NCBI GenBank assembly: GCA_018389105.1
Contig: JACATO010000122.1
Coordinates: forward strand, 697,001 to 761,000
Length of the DNA stretch: 64,000 nucleotides
Reading direction: 5' to 3'
From: Nautilus pompilius
Taxonomy: Eukaryota; Mollusca; Cephalopoda; Nautilida; Nautilidae
Shown: piece after piece, positions 25,519 to 38,500 of the stretch
Position numbering within the stretch: the first letter of the stretch is position 1
Layout: each line of letters opens with the position of its first letter
The notes under the pieces: model-generated
Seen by the model: only the letters and a program-made list of their open reading frames with translations
The model's database searches: none
What the model was told of the DNA's origin: nothing
Made by a program: the position numbers and the translations under genes

Positions 25519-26563
25519 CTATACTGTAGATTTTGACTCTTCACTTTTATCCTCTCTAGTATGTTTTGGATTTGAAGCAGTTTCTTCTTCGTATTCATTT
25601 TGGACTCTCCCACTTGTAACATCTGACTGTGATGTATTTTGTTCACTTTCCTCTACATTTTCCTCCTCTTGTTTTATGTCCTTTAAAGAATCTCTTTCCA
25701 TATGCTCTTTATGTAAATAAACTTCTTCTTCTGTTTCATTCTCTTGTTTCTGTGACTCTTCTGATGTGTATTGCTCTTCTGTATCATTTAAAAAATATTT
25801 TCTTTGATTTTCCATTTCATCTAGTTCATATAGTTGATCTGGTGTGTACCTATAACCATGTGATGCCTCGTTTTCAAGTAAGTGTCTGATATTTTCCTCA
25901 TCAGATTCGTACCTCCTTTGTAATTCTTCATCTGATATATATTCTTCCTGAAGCATTTCATCATCTCGTTGTATGTTTAGTTGTTTTCTAAATTCTTCTG
26001 GGATATATCCATGTTCTCTAAACTCTTCATCTGATACATATTCTCTATATTCTTCATCCAGTAATTCTTGGGCATATGGCTGATCTGTATCTTCTTGTCT
26101 TTGTCTTAATTCCATTTGGTGCTCAGCTAACTCATCTTCAGATGAAATCATTCTAAATTCTTCATTTCTCTCTTGTAGCTCATCTTCAGATTTATACCTC
26201 CATTCTCTGTCATACTCATCTTCTGATACATATTCTCTATCTTCAAAGTCCTCTTCAGTTGAATATATTCGTTCACGTAACTTTTGAGCAATATATCCAC
26301 TTTTTTGGTATTCATCTTCTTCTGTTGAACTTTCCTCTCTTTTTGCGTCTTCATCTGGTGTATCTTGATCATCTGTTTCTACTACCTCCTTTCCATCTGC
26401 ATCTTTATCTAAAGGAATTCCCTCTTCATTTGTATTAGAGATTTTACTTTGGTCTTCCAGCATTACTTTAATCATTGCAAAGTCTGTAGGTTCAACAAGG
26501 TCGAGTGGCCTCTCTCCATCATCAGTGTGGATGGTACGGTCTGCACCTTGTAATAACAAGAAT
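25519..26563 (-). CDS. PPP1R27: exon 3 of the PPP1R27-like gene: last ankyrin repeat and acidic tail
   Basis: The acceptor TTTGTGCTTTCAG precedes ATTCTTGTTA; the split AG|A gives the Arg of the ADIAR motif. One long exon of 1045 nt encodes the last ankyrin repeat (GADRTIHTDDGERPLDL), a linker, and a tail with at least eight related modules (for example YVSEDEYDRE, YKSEDELQER, YVSDEEFREH, YISDEELQRR), ending KSEESKSTV and TAG at 25521-25519. The SEDE and SDEE sites fit the casein kinase 2 consensus. Confidence 0.9.
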
Positions 26564-29500
26564 CTGAAAGCACAAAAGACGTTTGTTTCAATAACTGCGT
26601 TTTACTTCCTTAGAGGCAGGTTGCAGTAAGAGTCAGAAGAGAACTGGAATTGCATGAAAGAAGTATTTCTCAATTCCACTTTATTCTTCCAAATATGAAG
26701 ATATAAAAAAAAAATATTTTACAGGACAAAAGGAAACTGTTATATTGTGTGTTAATTAAACCAATTACTATGTTTGTTTTTTCTAATTACCTGTATTTAG
26801 CTATTAATGTCTCCAAGGTTTATAAAACAATAACTGAATTTTTCTTTAAATTCTCAGTGATACAGTCAAGAGCTGCATCAGTATATTGCAGTGCCAGTGG
26901 GGATTTTAACAGGAGTTCTTAGCAAAAGTGAAGCAATAAGCTTTCTTACAATTATGAATTTATATAAATATGAGAGAAGTTAATAGCTGTTTCAGCGCCC
27001 ATGACTCTAGGTGCATATATACATTTGCTGCTTTTTTCCTCCCCTCATTTTCCCCCCAGCACGGGAAAGTTTGAGCTCAGATTTTGGTTAGTTTTACCAA
27101 CGTTCGTTCTGACCAGTATTAAATCAGCAAAAGTAATCTCTCTAGGTTACTAGGAATTGTGCATGCATGTTTCTGATTCTGATTACTTCTCACTGTTAGG
27201 AACCAATGACTGAGGTAGAGCTGTGATTTGGCTATAAGGTTGGGGGGCTCAGTACTCACTCTTCCCTCCCACATCTCAGCGATGAAGGGTCCTGGTAAGG
27301 ATTTTCTGCAGTAGGTGTGCTGAAAGAATCACTGAAAAATCCACAGTCCCTGCTACATTTCCGAACTAAAGCCAATCTCCGCAACATTATTCTTTTCTCA
27401 GGAAAAAAATATCTGTTTTGCTGCTGGCAAATGGACCGACTGGTCTACAGTTGTGAGCTCATTTATGAACCATTTAAAATGAAAGTTTCTGATGAGTCTT
27501 TTTTTTGCTATTTAGCATCTTTAGTGATGCGGAGAGATGCCAGACAATTCACGGTCTGCAGTCATGGTAGACACATCTAAGTAACAACAGGTTTATAATT
27601 ATTATTTTTAACATTTTCTTCAGAGACCAGTTACCATTCTCTATATAATAAAGTTAAAAAAATACCATTATTTGTACCTAATAGATATTGGATGTACAAT
27701 GTATATTTTGATGTATTACTCTCTTTTTTTTGCCTGAAATACTGGTATGCATGCTACTGGTCCATTGTATCTTCTGCTACAACCAACATCTCAGTCATGT
27801 ACCCAATTTTTGGCAGAAAAATCTAAAGGCAAGTTATATATTGTGCTGCATTCTGGTACATCTCCCATCACATGACTGTCCACAGAATGAACAATTTCTT
27901 CTATTATTTGTTTTATTGTTTGTGAATGTTGAGTTTTCTATAAATCCTCAAATTATTATTCACAGGCCCCTTTTTGACCTTTTAACTTTGTCTTCACTAA
28001 CTTGAGTCAGTCAAGTAAAGTTTTTTGTCATCATCTTTCGTTACCCACCACAACCGATGTTAATGCAGCATAAAGAGAATCAAACAATTTATAATATTTT
28101 ACTGGTGCGAGTTTTTTAAAAGAATGTGGTTCTTAAATGCTTCTGGGAGCTACATTGAAATATTGGTAAATATTGCTTTTGTTTCTGACTTTCCCCTTTA
28201 GAGGGCCTGCTACCTTTACTGCCTTCACTAGTCAGGAGAAGAGGGGCCATTTAATGTTTCTTTCTATTGCTCCAGATAATCTAGATAATATTGAAAGTCA
28301 GATAGATTTACTAAAACCTTTAGTTGATTAGGCAGAGATGATTGATTCCTATGGTTTAAAAGTCTACAGATAATGTAAGATTTATACTAATGCATATGAA
28401 TGTTATTAGTATTTTTTTCAAATGCTACTATATTTAAATTTTAATAGTAATGATCTAAAAATGTTATGATTTTCTTGTGTATATACCCAACTTCTGACAC
28501 CTTGTAAGGAAGGTAGCTAAACAAATTACCAGTTGCTGCTTATGACCCTGAAAAAGATTCTTTACAATGACATGCATGTACAACTGTACATATCCGGTTA
28601 TTTTCATCTATTGTTTTTAATCTGCCATCTTTATAAGTAATTAAAATGTCATTACTAACATGTGGAAACTAAATACAAAGTAATGGCTGAAAATATGATA
28701 AAAGTATTTTACCTCTCTACTATAACTGTCTATTATTTTTTAAATCTTGGTTTAAAATTGTAGATGACCTTTGGAGATTGATGATTCTTGAGTATTTGAA
28801 ATTAGTAATAAAGTAACTAAACCCAGTAGTAGTTCATATAGTTAGAATATGAACTGTTCAGAAAATATACACCCTGACATGAGTTAAGATCCATAATGCT
28901 GCAACAATGAAACATTTTCATAGTTGAAAGAAATTACATCAAAACGATAATATTGCTCACATTTCACACCTTTTGGTATATTTGATCGTGCAAACTTGTG
29001 TGGTGGCTTTGGAAACATGTACTAGGCTATATATCCTACAGGATACTTGCTGCATGTTTAAAACTGCCACTGTGAACAAGTATGGCACAGAGATGGGGTC
29101 CAATGCTGTGTGAAGTGTCAAGGTTGGCATTTCAATGTAACCAAGTTAGACTTTATTGGGCAATCATTGTCTCCCTTGGAATCTGGGGACATGGCGGAGA
29201 GAGTACAAGGGTTGATGATTGAATGAGTTTGGTGACAAGGTCACACTTAAAATGAAGGAAACTGTTGGGTCTGTTCCTTGCAGTGGTAGATCTTTCATGA
29301 TGGGTAATGTGTATCTTATGACTATAACCTTTATCTTGTTACTCCAAGAGCCCCCAAACGACGACAGGTCCAATGAAAATATTCTTAAGCCTCTTGTTGT
29401 TTCTCATTTTGTTGATCACCCAACTGCTATTAAGTCAGTATTTATGGACAACAACCCCAGATTTTCCTGTGGTGAGATATCTCTGGGCCAGTGTGAATTA

Positions 29501-32500
29501 GTCCCTTGTATAGTTGCCTGTTAGAAGTCTGGAATTGAGCCTGTTAAGCATCTTTGGGATTAAATTGGGTGTGTTTTGAAGAAAGGAGTATTCCTGTTCA
29601 GAATATTGCTATTCTGGCTCAGGCTTTGTATAAGGAATGGCAGTGAATACCACAGCTACACGTTTGATGCCTTCTAAATAGGATGAGATGGTGGTGTAAG
29701 GGAATGGAAGCTACACTTGGTACTAACACCACAACTGAGCTTCCAGGGCACAGAGACGGCTCCATTGTTATATATTTATGATGCATGTTACATCAACACT
29801 ACTTTGAATAGCCACCTACTTTTTCCTTGCCATGTTACAAAATTCTATATAATACCAGAAAATAAACAAGTGACATCATTTAATCTTTTCAAAATGCTGC
29901 TACTGTGTCACATTAGGTCATTTTTAGGCAGTGAATTTGAAATTATACAATAGTTCTGCAGGTTTGTATAAGGGAAAACCCACAATGCTTGACTTATGTT
30001 GAGGTGGATAATTACACATAATGTAAGACATACTTATACATTTAATATCTGCATTATATCAAAACGTTTATTTTAGGCTATAAAGTTATAATTCTTAAAA
30101 TATAAATTAATGTATTAAAGAATAAAAATATGATAATGTTAGGTTTAAATCTATTACTCAAAATTACAGTAAAAATTGTATTTACATTTACCACTTAATA
30201 TATCAATCTGATTTAGTAGTTGGAGCATTAGTGTGGGATGTTTGACTGCCATGTGTGTATAGTAGTAACTACTATTTAGATTTTCTCCTGCAACTAAATT
30301 ACAACTTGTATACAAATGTTTATGACATATTCTACCATATTAGGGTGACCCTTTGACATAATTAATTAATGTAATTTAAAAAATGCATCATATTAGTATT
30401 ATTACCTTTCCCCCAACTTTGTTAAAGTCATTCTTTCAGACAGTTCATTGAAATTTATAACAATATTCAATAAGAAAAATAATTCAGTAGATGTTAGACT
30501 TTAAACGTGAAAGGATATTTGGCTGTCTGCACTATCAAGGAAGCAAACAGGCGATTTGCAGAAGTTTAGTTTAGTAAAGCTACGAAATATAACCACTTCA
30601 ATAGGAAAAATCCAACAGAAATATTGGATAGTGTCATACGATCCAGGGGAGGTCACCGTTGCCTACTAATTACAATCTGTGGGCTATTGTTTACTGACAG
30701 TTAACGCGTAGTTTCTGCCACGACTGGGGGGGTCACACTTATCTCCCTTATTTAAAGTAAATACAGAAGAGGGGATCGAAGCTAATAAAACCGATATTGC
30801 CCGTCAGTGTCTGCGTGAGGCGGCCGGCTAGATCGATCTTCGCTATTTTCGTGATTCCCACGACCAGAGTTTCTCCAGCCATTCTGTGAGACCCTATCAA
30901 GCCAAGCCCCCCCCCCACTTTGGCTTCCTGGCTGTAGAAAGGGGCGTGTACCCGTAACCAATCACTGGAAAACAGGAAAAGGGGGGGGGGTTCTGGAATC
31001 GCCACATTGATCCATCTATACTTCAAAGGGCCAGGGTTCGAAGCCCTGTACTCCTCGCGCGACTCCACAGGTAAGCTACATTGTCAGGTGTACGGAAAAC
31101 AACAACAACAGCAGCGAAACAGACTGGTCCCTAATTCCGTCTACAGGGGTACAGACGAAGCCGCTTCTGGCCGTTTGTTTTGTCCTCAAAAGCAGAAAAC
31201 CGGGGCTGGGGCTGGGAATTGCTTGCATGAAGCTCGAGCGAAGCAGACGGCTGGGTGATGTGCGGAGGACCAAACACCTCACCGCACTCTCACCTTCATC
31301 CACAGATCTCAGTACCGTAAACACTCGGAATTTACAGGTTCACCCAGTTATTTCTGGCCGGTCCCAGCCGCCGTGGAATTCTTCACGAAACCAGCTGCTA
31401 GAAATATGTAGGAAGTAAACAACAACACGTGCACTTGAAAATGGCATTTAAAGGTGACTGTCTCGAGTGAAGATGCTGCGGAGTAAGTGTAACTTTCTTC
31501 TCATCGCCTCGCCTCAATTTTTGGCTTGTCTGCTACTAAATTAAGACAAGAAGGAACCGAGTTCCTTCCTTCCTCCGTTCTCGAAGGTTCAGGAAATCAC
31601 CAGAAGTTTCTAAGGCAGCAACGCGCCAACCTGGTGCAAGGGAACCACAAAGCAGCCGTACGAATGATGATGATAAACGCAAAGGAAGAGGACCGAGAAG
31701 AAATCTGGCCAAATTCCACATCTCCACACCGCCGATCGGTTTACACAGAAAACAAACTGTAGCCGGGTCCACTGAACCGAGACAATGGGCTACTTTAATG
31801 GTGCAAAGCTGCCACGACTCGCCGCGGATGTCGGTGGCGATCTCTCGTTGGCTGAGGCCAGATGTCAATTCCTGGGATGTGATTCCTGACTGACATTTTT
31901 TTTAACGTTCCCCCGGCTCTATCGCAGCCCCCCCCCAACCGTGTAAGTATTCTTTCGGCACAGTTTGGTGTAATGTTTCTTGTACAGATATCCCGCATGG
32001 CCGATCAAGGAGACCAACAAAAAGAGGTTTGTGATGGAGAAATTATGGCCGAATTACATCAACTCCAAGATGGCTCAAGAGAAAGAAGGTCTAACAAAAA
32101 CAAACGATGTATTTTTTTGAAAGATTACGCCGGCGAATGTCACTTAGACAGGAAGTCGGAGCAGCAGGAAGTTTTAAAACAAACCCCCGCTTTGAAAGGA
32201 AGATAAAGAGCGTCTGAAAGCACCGATGCTGTCTGCTCCTAGGGATTCTGAGCAGAGACAACGCTACTCTAAGATTCTTATCTTATGCCCTCTACTACAA
32301 AATATATGTATCTCGCTGAATGCATTCTTTATCCAGAAAACTTCAGTCGTATCTCCACGCAGACATCTGCTGGCCAAACTAGTCTTCCTTTGTAGCTGCG
32401 CCAATCGCCCTAGCAAATCACCCCTGAATCGTCTCCAGGCTGCCAGCCTCGAACTGCTTGCTCCGAAAAAGAGGTTTTACTGGCGGCTTATACAGCGGAA

Positions 32501-35500
32501 CGAGAATTACTGGGCTCTTTCGTATATAAAGTACGAGTTACCGTACCTAAAACCAGTGCGTATTATCCATCATCCCCAAATCTGTTTTTTTTTTTTTGTT
32601 TTTCATTGCTGTTACTACATCACCATTCAGTGTATACAAGCAACTAGGATTAACTCTTAAAGCTGAGTTATCATTACCACTTACCTTTGATGCAATCTGT
32701 CATTTATGTGATCGTTCTACTCGCGTTATTCTAACCTCATCACCACTACCGTACTTTTTGGGTTATAAGTCGATGTGGGTCAATTTCCCCGTTTTCCAAG
32801 CCTTCATTCACATACAAGTCGAAGTGGTGTATAAGTCGATGGTACAATCGTACTTTGTACAGTAACAGCAGTACAAAATTTCTGTCAGGGTTATAAAACA
32901 GCGGTGGTGGTTAACATCAAAGAGAGATTTAGGCGAAATAAAGCAGCTTAGATCCGTATGGAACAGAGTTTTATCTGATTTTTGCCTAGCAAATAAAAGC
33001 TTAATCATCTAACTTAGCAGGCCCGGTTTGCTATTTTGCTAAATTACCCTGGCGTCATGACTTCATCCATATATAAGTCGATGGTCAGTCAGCCCCTTGC
33101 AGAAAAAAGTATCGAATTATACGCCGAAAAATACGGTATTTACCTTACCATACATATTTCTACCAACCGCCTCCTCTCATAGTGTTGTTAGAGGTTCCAC
33201 CAATATTATAGATATACATCGTTAAAAAAAAGAATATGTATTCGAGGTACCCAGAACTTCAGACAGTATATCATTTATAACTCCTCTTTTAGTTCTCTCA
33301 TGTAAATATTTCTCCACCAAAACAAACGGATATCCTCCAACATCAAAGTTCCTACATTTCTCTACTAATCGTCTTTTGGGAGCCAACGAAGATAAATAAC
33401 ATTAGTGTTATTAGTTTTATTGAAATTTCTGGCGACAACTTTCAGGAACTACCTTTTTAAATCAGAAACATGTTGACTGCTTCCAAGTAAGTTATTGTTC
33501 TCTAAATGAATGACAAGTTATTCGTTTATTAATACTTCCCATTATTTTCCCTATAAGTGATGTTAAGCTGTCCGGTCTGTAATTATTTCGATAGCACCAC
33601 GAATTCCTTTTTAAAAACAGGAATGGCATCAGCTTGTTTCCATTCTGCTGGCAGTACCTTCTCACTAGCTATCGACTGCTCAAGAATTTTTTCAGAGGGT
33701 ATCATACCTGATCTGGGATGGATTCTTCATCTCTTCCCGCTGCTTTATCTACTTTAAGTTGGCTAATAAATGTTCGTCGCATATGAAGACCGTAACATTG
33801 TTGAGTAAACACGTCGGCTACACGAGTATTAAGTATATTAGCTGTTTCTTGAGTATTACTAATTCATTACCTCGTGTTTACCAACTCTTTACACACAGTT
33901 TCTTCCTTAACATTCACTAACTCCTCATAATGTAATTTTCTTTCCTCAGCATCTTCCTTTTAAACATTTAAACACTTTTATATATTTTGCCCAGTCTTGC
34001 CCCCCATTCTTACATCCTTAAAGTATAATTTCCTTTTCTTTTGGCGAATTTTATGCAAAAACGCATCGCTGCATCCATCATGGAAGATATTCCAGTATTT
34101 ATTTACATCACTATCAATAGGTAGGCGGAGATCCAAGTTCACTGGTTGTAGGCAGGTTTCCAAGTGTTGTACATTAGGATTTTTAAAATACCATATTCGT
34201 CAGTTTTTAGAACAAAAATGAACAGTTATGGTTAGTAAGACCTAAACCTGGGTTTGGGAACTCCTAAGTCAGTTACTTCCTGTTTCCACAGAGCCCAATC
34301 AACTAATAGTCTACTTGCATGGATAGCTTATATCCGTAATGTCTAAAAGATAAATAAACTTGTTTTATTGCAATAAAAAGTGGTAAGGGCCCCAAGAGAC
34401 GGAACCACGGGTGTAAAACACGTTCTCATAAGGTGCTTCAATAGAACGTCTCCAGACTGTGAGAGTCGGCCTTAAGGTACAGCGGGTAAATGATTCCTGG
34501 GGAGAAAATGGCGACAAAGTATCTCGCACTCTTCATCATGCCCCGAGGCTCTCGTGTTATTTCCGGGAGAAAACGGCAACTCTACGGGTCACCTGCTCGG
34601 CGGAAACCTTCGGGGTGTTTTTTAGAACCCGACTATTTTAGGCGATCGCAGCGCCCCCCTCTCCATTTTTTAGAACAAACAAAAATAATCCGAAGCGCGG
34701 TGTTACACGGGAAACGAGACGGCTTCGTCTACGGCGCATGGGTAGAGGATCTCGCTTATCCTGGTATATTCCTACGCTGGAGTGGTGCGGCCAGTGAGAA
34801 GGCGGGATCAGCCATTTCTTTGGCCGACCGGAAACATAGGTCCTGTTTCCGTCATAATTTAGTGGCCTCGAAACAGAACTCATTCGGCTGTTTTCGGTTT
34901 TAGCTTCTACCCCTCCCCCGGCCATCGCCGAGCGACTAATTTCTCCATTAGATCTAATTCCCAAGGTTAGAAAGGTCGCATTAACAGGGTTTTTGGTTGT
35001 GGGGGAGGGGGAGAGAACCGAGTCAAATAAACGGTAAGAAGAAACCACTCTTCGTACATTTTATCACGTGACTCCCCCCCCCACGGTCTCCCGGCGTCAG
35101 GGGTCGAGCCGGTTTCCGTGCCCCCCCCCTCTGCCGGAGCTCCTCATTCCTAGATGTGGGAGGAAACCCGAGCGGCGGAACTGGAGAGCTTACACTCGGC
35201 CCACATTCCGAGAGATTTTTTAAAAAGCTCAGTAGAAACATTTGAAAACAAAACTAACCCCTTCCTACTTAACCGGGGGTAACAATCAGCAGGGTCCCAC
35301 AAACACCTCACCCCCAACCTTCTCCGTCAGTTGCCCTTAAAAGCTCTGCTTCTCTAATGACAGACCCCGCTTAAGACCAAGCGGCTGAGAGCCGTCTCTG
35401 ACACTTCGCTGTTTAATCAGAAGACAATTAAGGGGAGGAAATACCCGTACACCCCCCCCAAACAACCGGGTCTGTCCCTGTTGTTGTTAGGTAGGGGCTG

Positions 35501-38500
35501 GCTGGGTACCAGCGTTTTTAAGATAGTTATCTACCGTGAAGAGTCCGTGGTCGGGGTCGCCGGCTGGGGAAGGGATGGTAAGCAGACCTCGAGGGGAGTT
35601 CGTCGGGCCCCCCCCCAAGGGGGAGGGGAGGGGACAGTAGCACTGCGGCTTCCGTTTGGAATTCTTGCATCAACAGGAAAACAGAAAGCCAAAATAAAAC
35701 ACCAGGATGGTTTCGGACTCGTATTAGGGTGCGAGGCGGCAGACGACACCGAAGGCGGTTCTCGGTCCTGCCGGGGACTGTTCACGAAAAGCCGCCCCTA
35801 ACGGCCCCTTGGAATGACGTGCGCGCTCCTACTAAATACCCCGGCGAGGTCCGTCTACCTGGAGAACGGAGACGGCATCTGCTTGGCGATCTTCTCACAC
35901 AGACCCGGAGCGGCCTGCGGTCGTCTGCCCGCACGTGTCTCAGACGGCGGGAAAACATCTAGCGAGGTTTGTCGGCCCTGCCTGCCTGCCGTGTCAGCCA
36001 GCCTCGCGGACCACAGGTGGCGCAGTTACCTGCCACGCCTCCTCCCCCATTAGCATATTCGAGAGTAAACCTACCTGCCTTAGCTCCCCCCCCAAACCTC
36101 AGGGTCCATCATATCAGTGCAACATTTATTTCCGTTGCTAAAATTTTTTAAATGACTGAAACCAAACAACAACAACAACAACAACAACAACAGCAGCAGC
36201 AGCAGCAGAAATTCTCACCTGGCGATGTCCGCGTAACCTTGGGCGCACGCAGCGTGTAGAGGAGTCCACGAATCTTCATCCTTTTTGTTAATGTCTGCTC
36301 CGTGAGAAACCAGCACTTTAGTGACTGCGAAGTTGCCGTCGAGCACAGCCTGGTGGAGGGGAGTCAGCCCTGCAAGGTAGACAGAGTCGTCTTCACAATA
36401 ACAATCGATCAGCTCCTGGTCAACGTTCTCCATAGCTACTCGGATGTGCGCCTCAGTTCTCTGAACGCATCGCGCGCGAGAGCCCTAAGAGAGAGAGGAG
36501 TTGTGGCCTGGCTCTGTATCTCGGCGCCTAGGTAAGGAATGCTAAATAATCAGATAGTATACTTCCTCCGGTTACACCCACGCTCTCACAACCAATAAGG
36601 CAAAACCCGACCACGACTGTTGCTAGATGCTGGGAGGCGAAAATAACCCTGCGCTAGATACGGAGCCTGCGTCACCGGAGGAGAAAGTCTAGGCCACGCC
36701 TTTACTCCGGCGCATCAGTGATAACCAACTGTTGGAAGAATTCGCTGACAATATGGAGGCTACCTCTTCCTATCCAATTACAATACTAAGGTCGAATAAA
36801 GCAAACGTAATGGCAGCGAAAATATTGGTACTTGGCATAGAGCCAAAGAAAAAGCCAGCAGGGATCTCTCTACATATTGTACACATCAGTTTGGACTCGG
36901 AATAACCCGACCGCACCACAGCTCGCAAGTTCGTTTGATTAGCAAAAAAAAAAAAAAAAGAAAGAGAGAGAATTTAGGCCGTCAAAAACATCAACATCTC
37001 CCATATAACTTCGCTGTATATGGACTGAAGTTAAACGCAGCGGATGATGCTAAAACACGAAGCTGCTAGGTGCACTGTCCTTCCATAACGATGAGGATGG
37101 ATATCTGCTGTTGTTACAGTTTGATAGTTTGCTGTGATAAACAGCGAATAGAGACAAGCAACAGCGGGACATTCGCTCCGCTAGTTCTTGGTCGAGCCAC
37201 CTGTTGCAGCGCTTGAAGTCTCTACCTTCGCTGGCATCAAGTAGAAGAGATTTTGTACCATGCTCCGCTCAGGGTTTCTCCATATTTGCGTGAGAGCTTC
37301 CCAGCTGATGATCCATATGCCATGATCCCACTTATTCTGGGATAGGTAGGCAGCAATTCCACAAAACAGAATCCACTTTGATGGACGAAAGTGAACACTA
37401 ATTGTATTTTCGTATACCGTGGAAAGGAAAGTTTTGAATAGTAAATAGTTTAATTTATATTTTTACGAAAGAAAAAGTAATATTCTATTCTACCGTTAAA
37501 ACCTGCATTAGGGTCAGATATGAGGCATTCCTACCGAAAATGGCTGATGGCGCTGGTCTGCGGACAAATAAAGGAAAAAAGGAACATATAGGATAGAGAT
37601 CAACTTAGATCAGTTATCTGACCGAAATTTACAGGAATACAGCAGTTTTAAAAAGAAAATAAAAACGATCTGTAGGAGAATCCTACCATCAGATGTTTGT
37701 ACGTGGGTGTCTCTCTCTCTCTCCCACCCACTAATATGGATGGAGTACAAACAGTTTCTTTGTATGCCAAAGCAAATACAGTTCCTTCTCAGACGCTGAT
37801 ATGCTTTTCTATCAGAAATAGCTGATTATCCAAAATCCTCCTTCTACTTATTTGGATTGGAAAAGGGATAAAAGTCTTGTATTACACGAGTGAAAATAAT
37901 AGCTTATCTGGCCAAGACTCGAGGGTATATTGGCTTGGAAAACTCTGAAGTGTCCGATAGTAAAAATAACAATAGTAATTCCACGTCATACAAAGAAGCT
38001 GTAATCCCCGTATAAAACAAGTAATGTGCGAGATAGATTCTTAGGACCCTGAAAAGATCCGAAAAAGTAATTCAGAATTCCTTACTTCGGAAAGGATGGA
38101 GAAGCTTCTGATACGGGGACAAGAGCATATATCGCACGTGACTGGGCCTGTTTCCAATCTTAAAAACGACAAGTTTTGGCATTTTCTTTTTATATTTGCT
38201 GACATAAGGGGGTTATGGTTGGTACTGATTTGAGAATATTCCTGGCTGAATGTTTATGTATTCACTTCTTTTACCTAACAAACCCTTCCCATTTTTAAAT
38301 GGTGTGTTTTAGAATCTTTCATCGCTTACCTCCCATTATTTGTATCACCTATCTAATAAATATTTTCAAGTGTTTGTTTATTTGTTTGTTACTCTTTCAC
38401 AGCCGGACTGTGGCACCCGGAGGCCCCAAATTCTTGGTGTGGATACTTCAGAATCCGGAAAAGGTTTTAAGCTACCGCACCTGGGCCTAAAGCCATTGTT

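Larger units (their letters stand above)
26564..36218 (-). other. intron 2 of the PPP1R27-like gene (9.7 kb)
   Basis: From about 26.6 to 30.5 kb it is AT-rich and CpG-poor with a Tc1 fossil at 29050-29690. From 30.5 kb onward base composition changes: CpG is frequent and there are many runs of eight or more C or G (for example 30908, 30981, 35077, 35611). The second half holds a MITE, a LINE fragment and a tRNA-like T-arm. No exon with convincing coding content was found. Confidence 0.6.

Noticed and set aside
31979-32206. Open frame beginning MADQGDQQKEV after an acceptor-like TTTCTTGTACAG
   Set aside because: No donor or partner exon and no family match. The GC-rich area has many chance frames.
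34490-35241. Overlapping open frames on both strands in GC-rich DNA
   Set aside because: Frames are long because stops are rare at this composition. There are no splice sites in phase or family matches.
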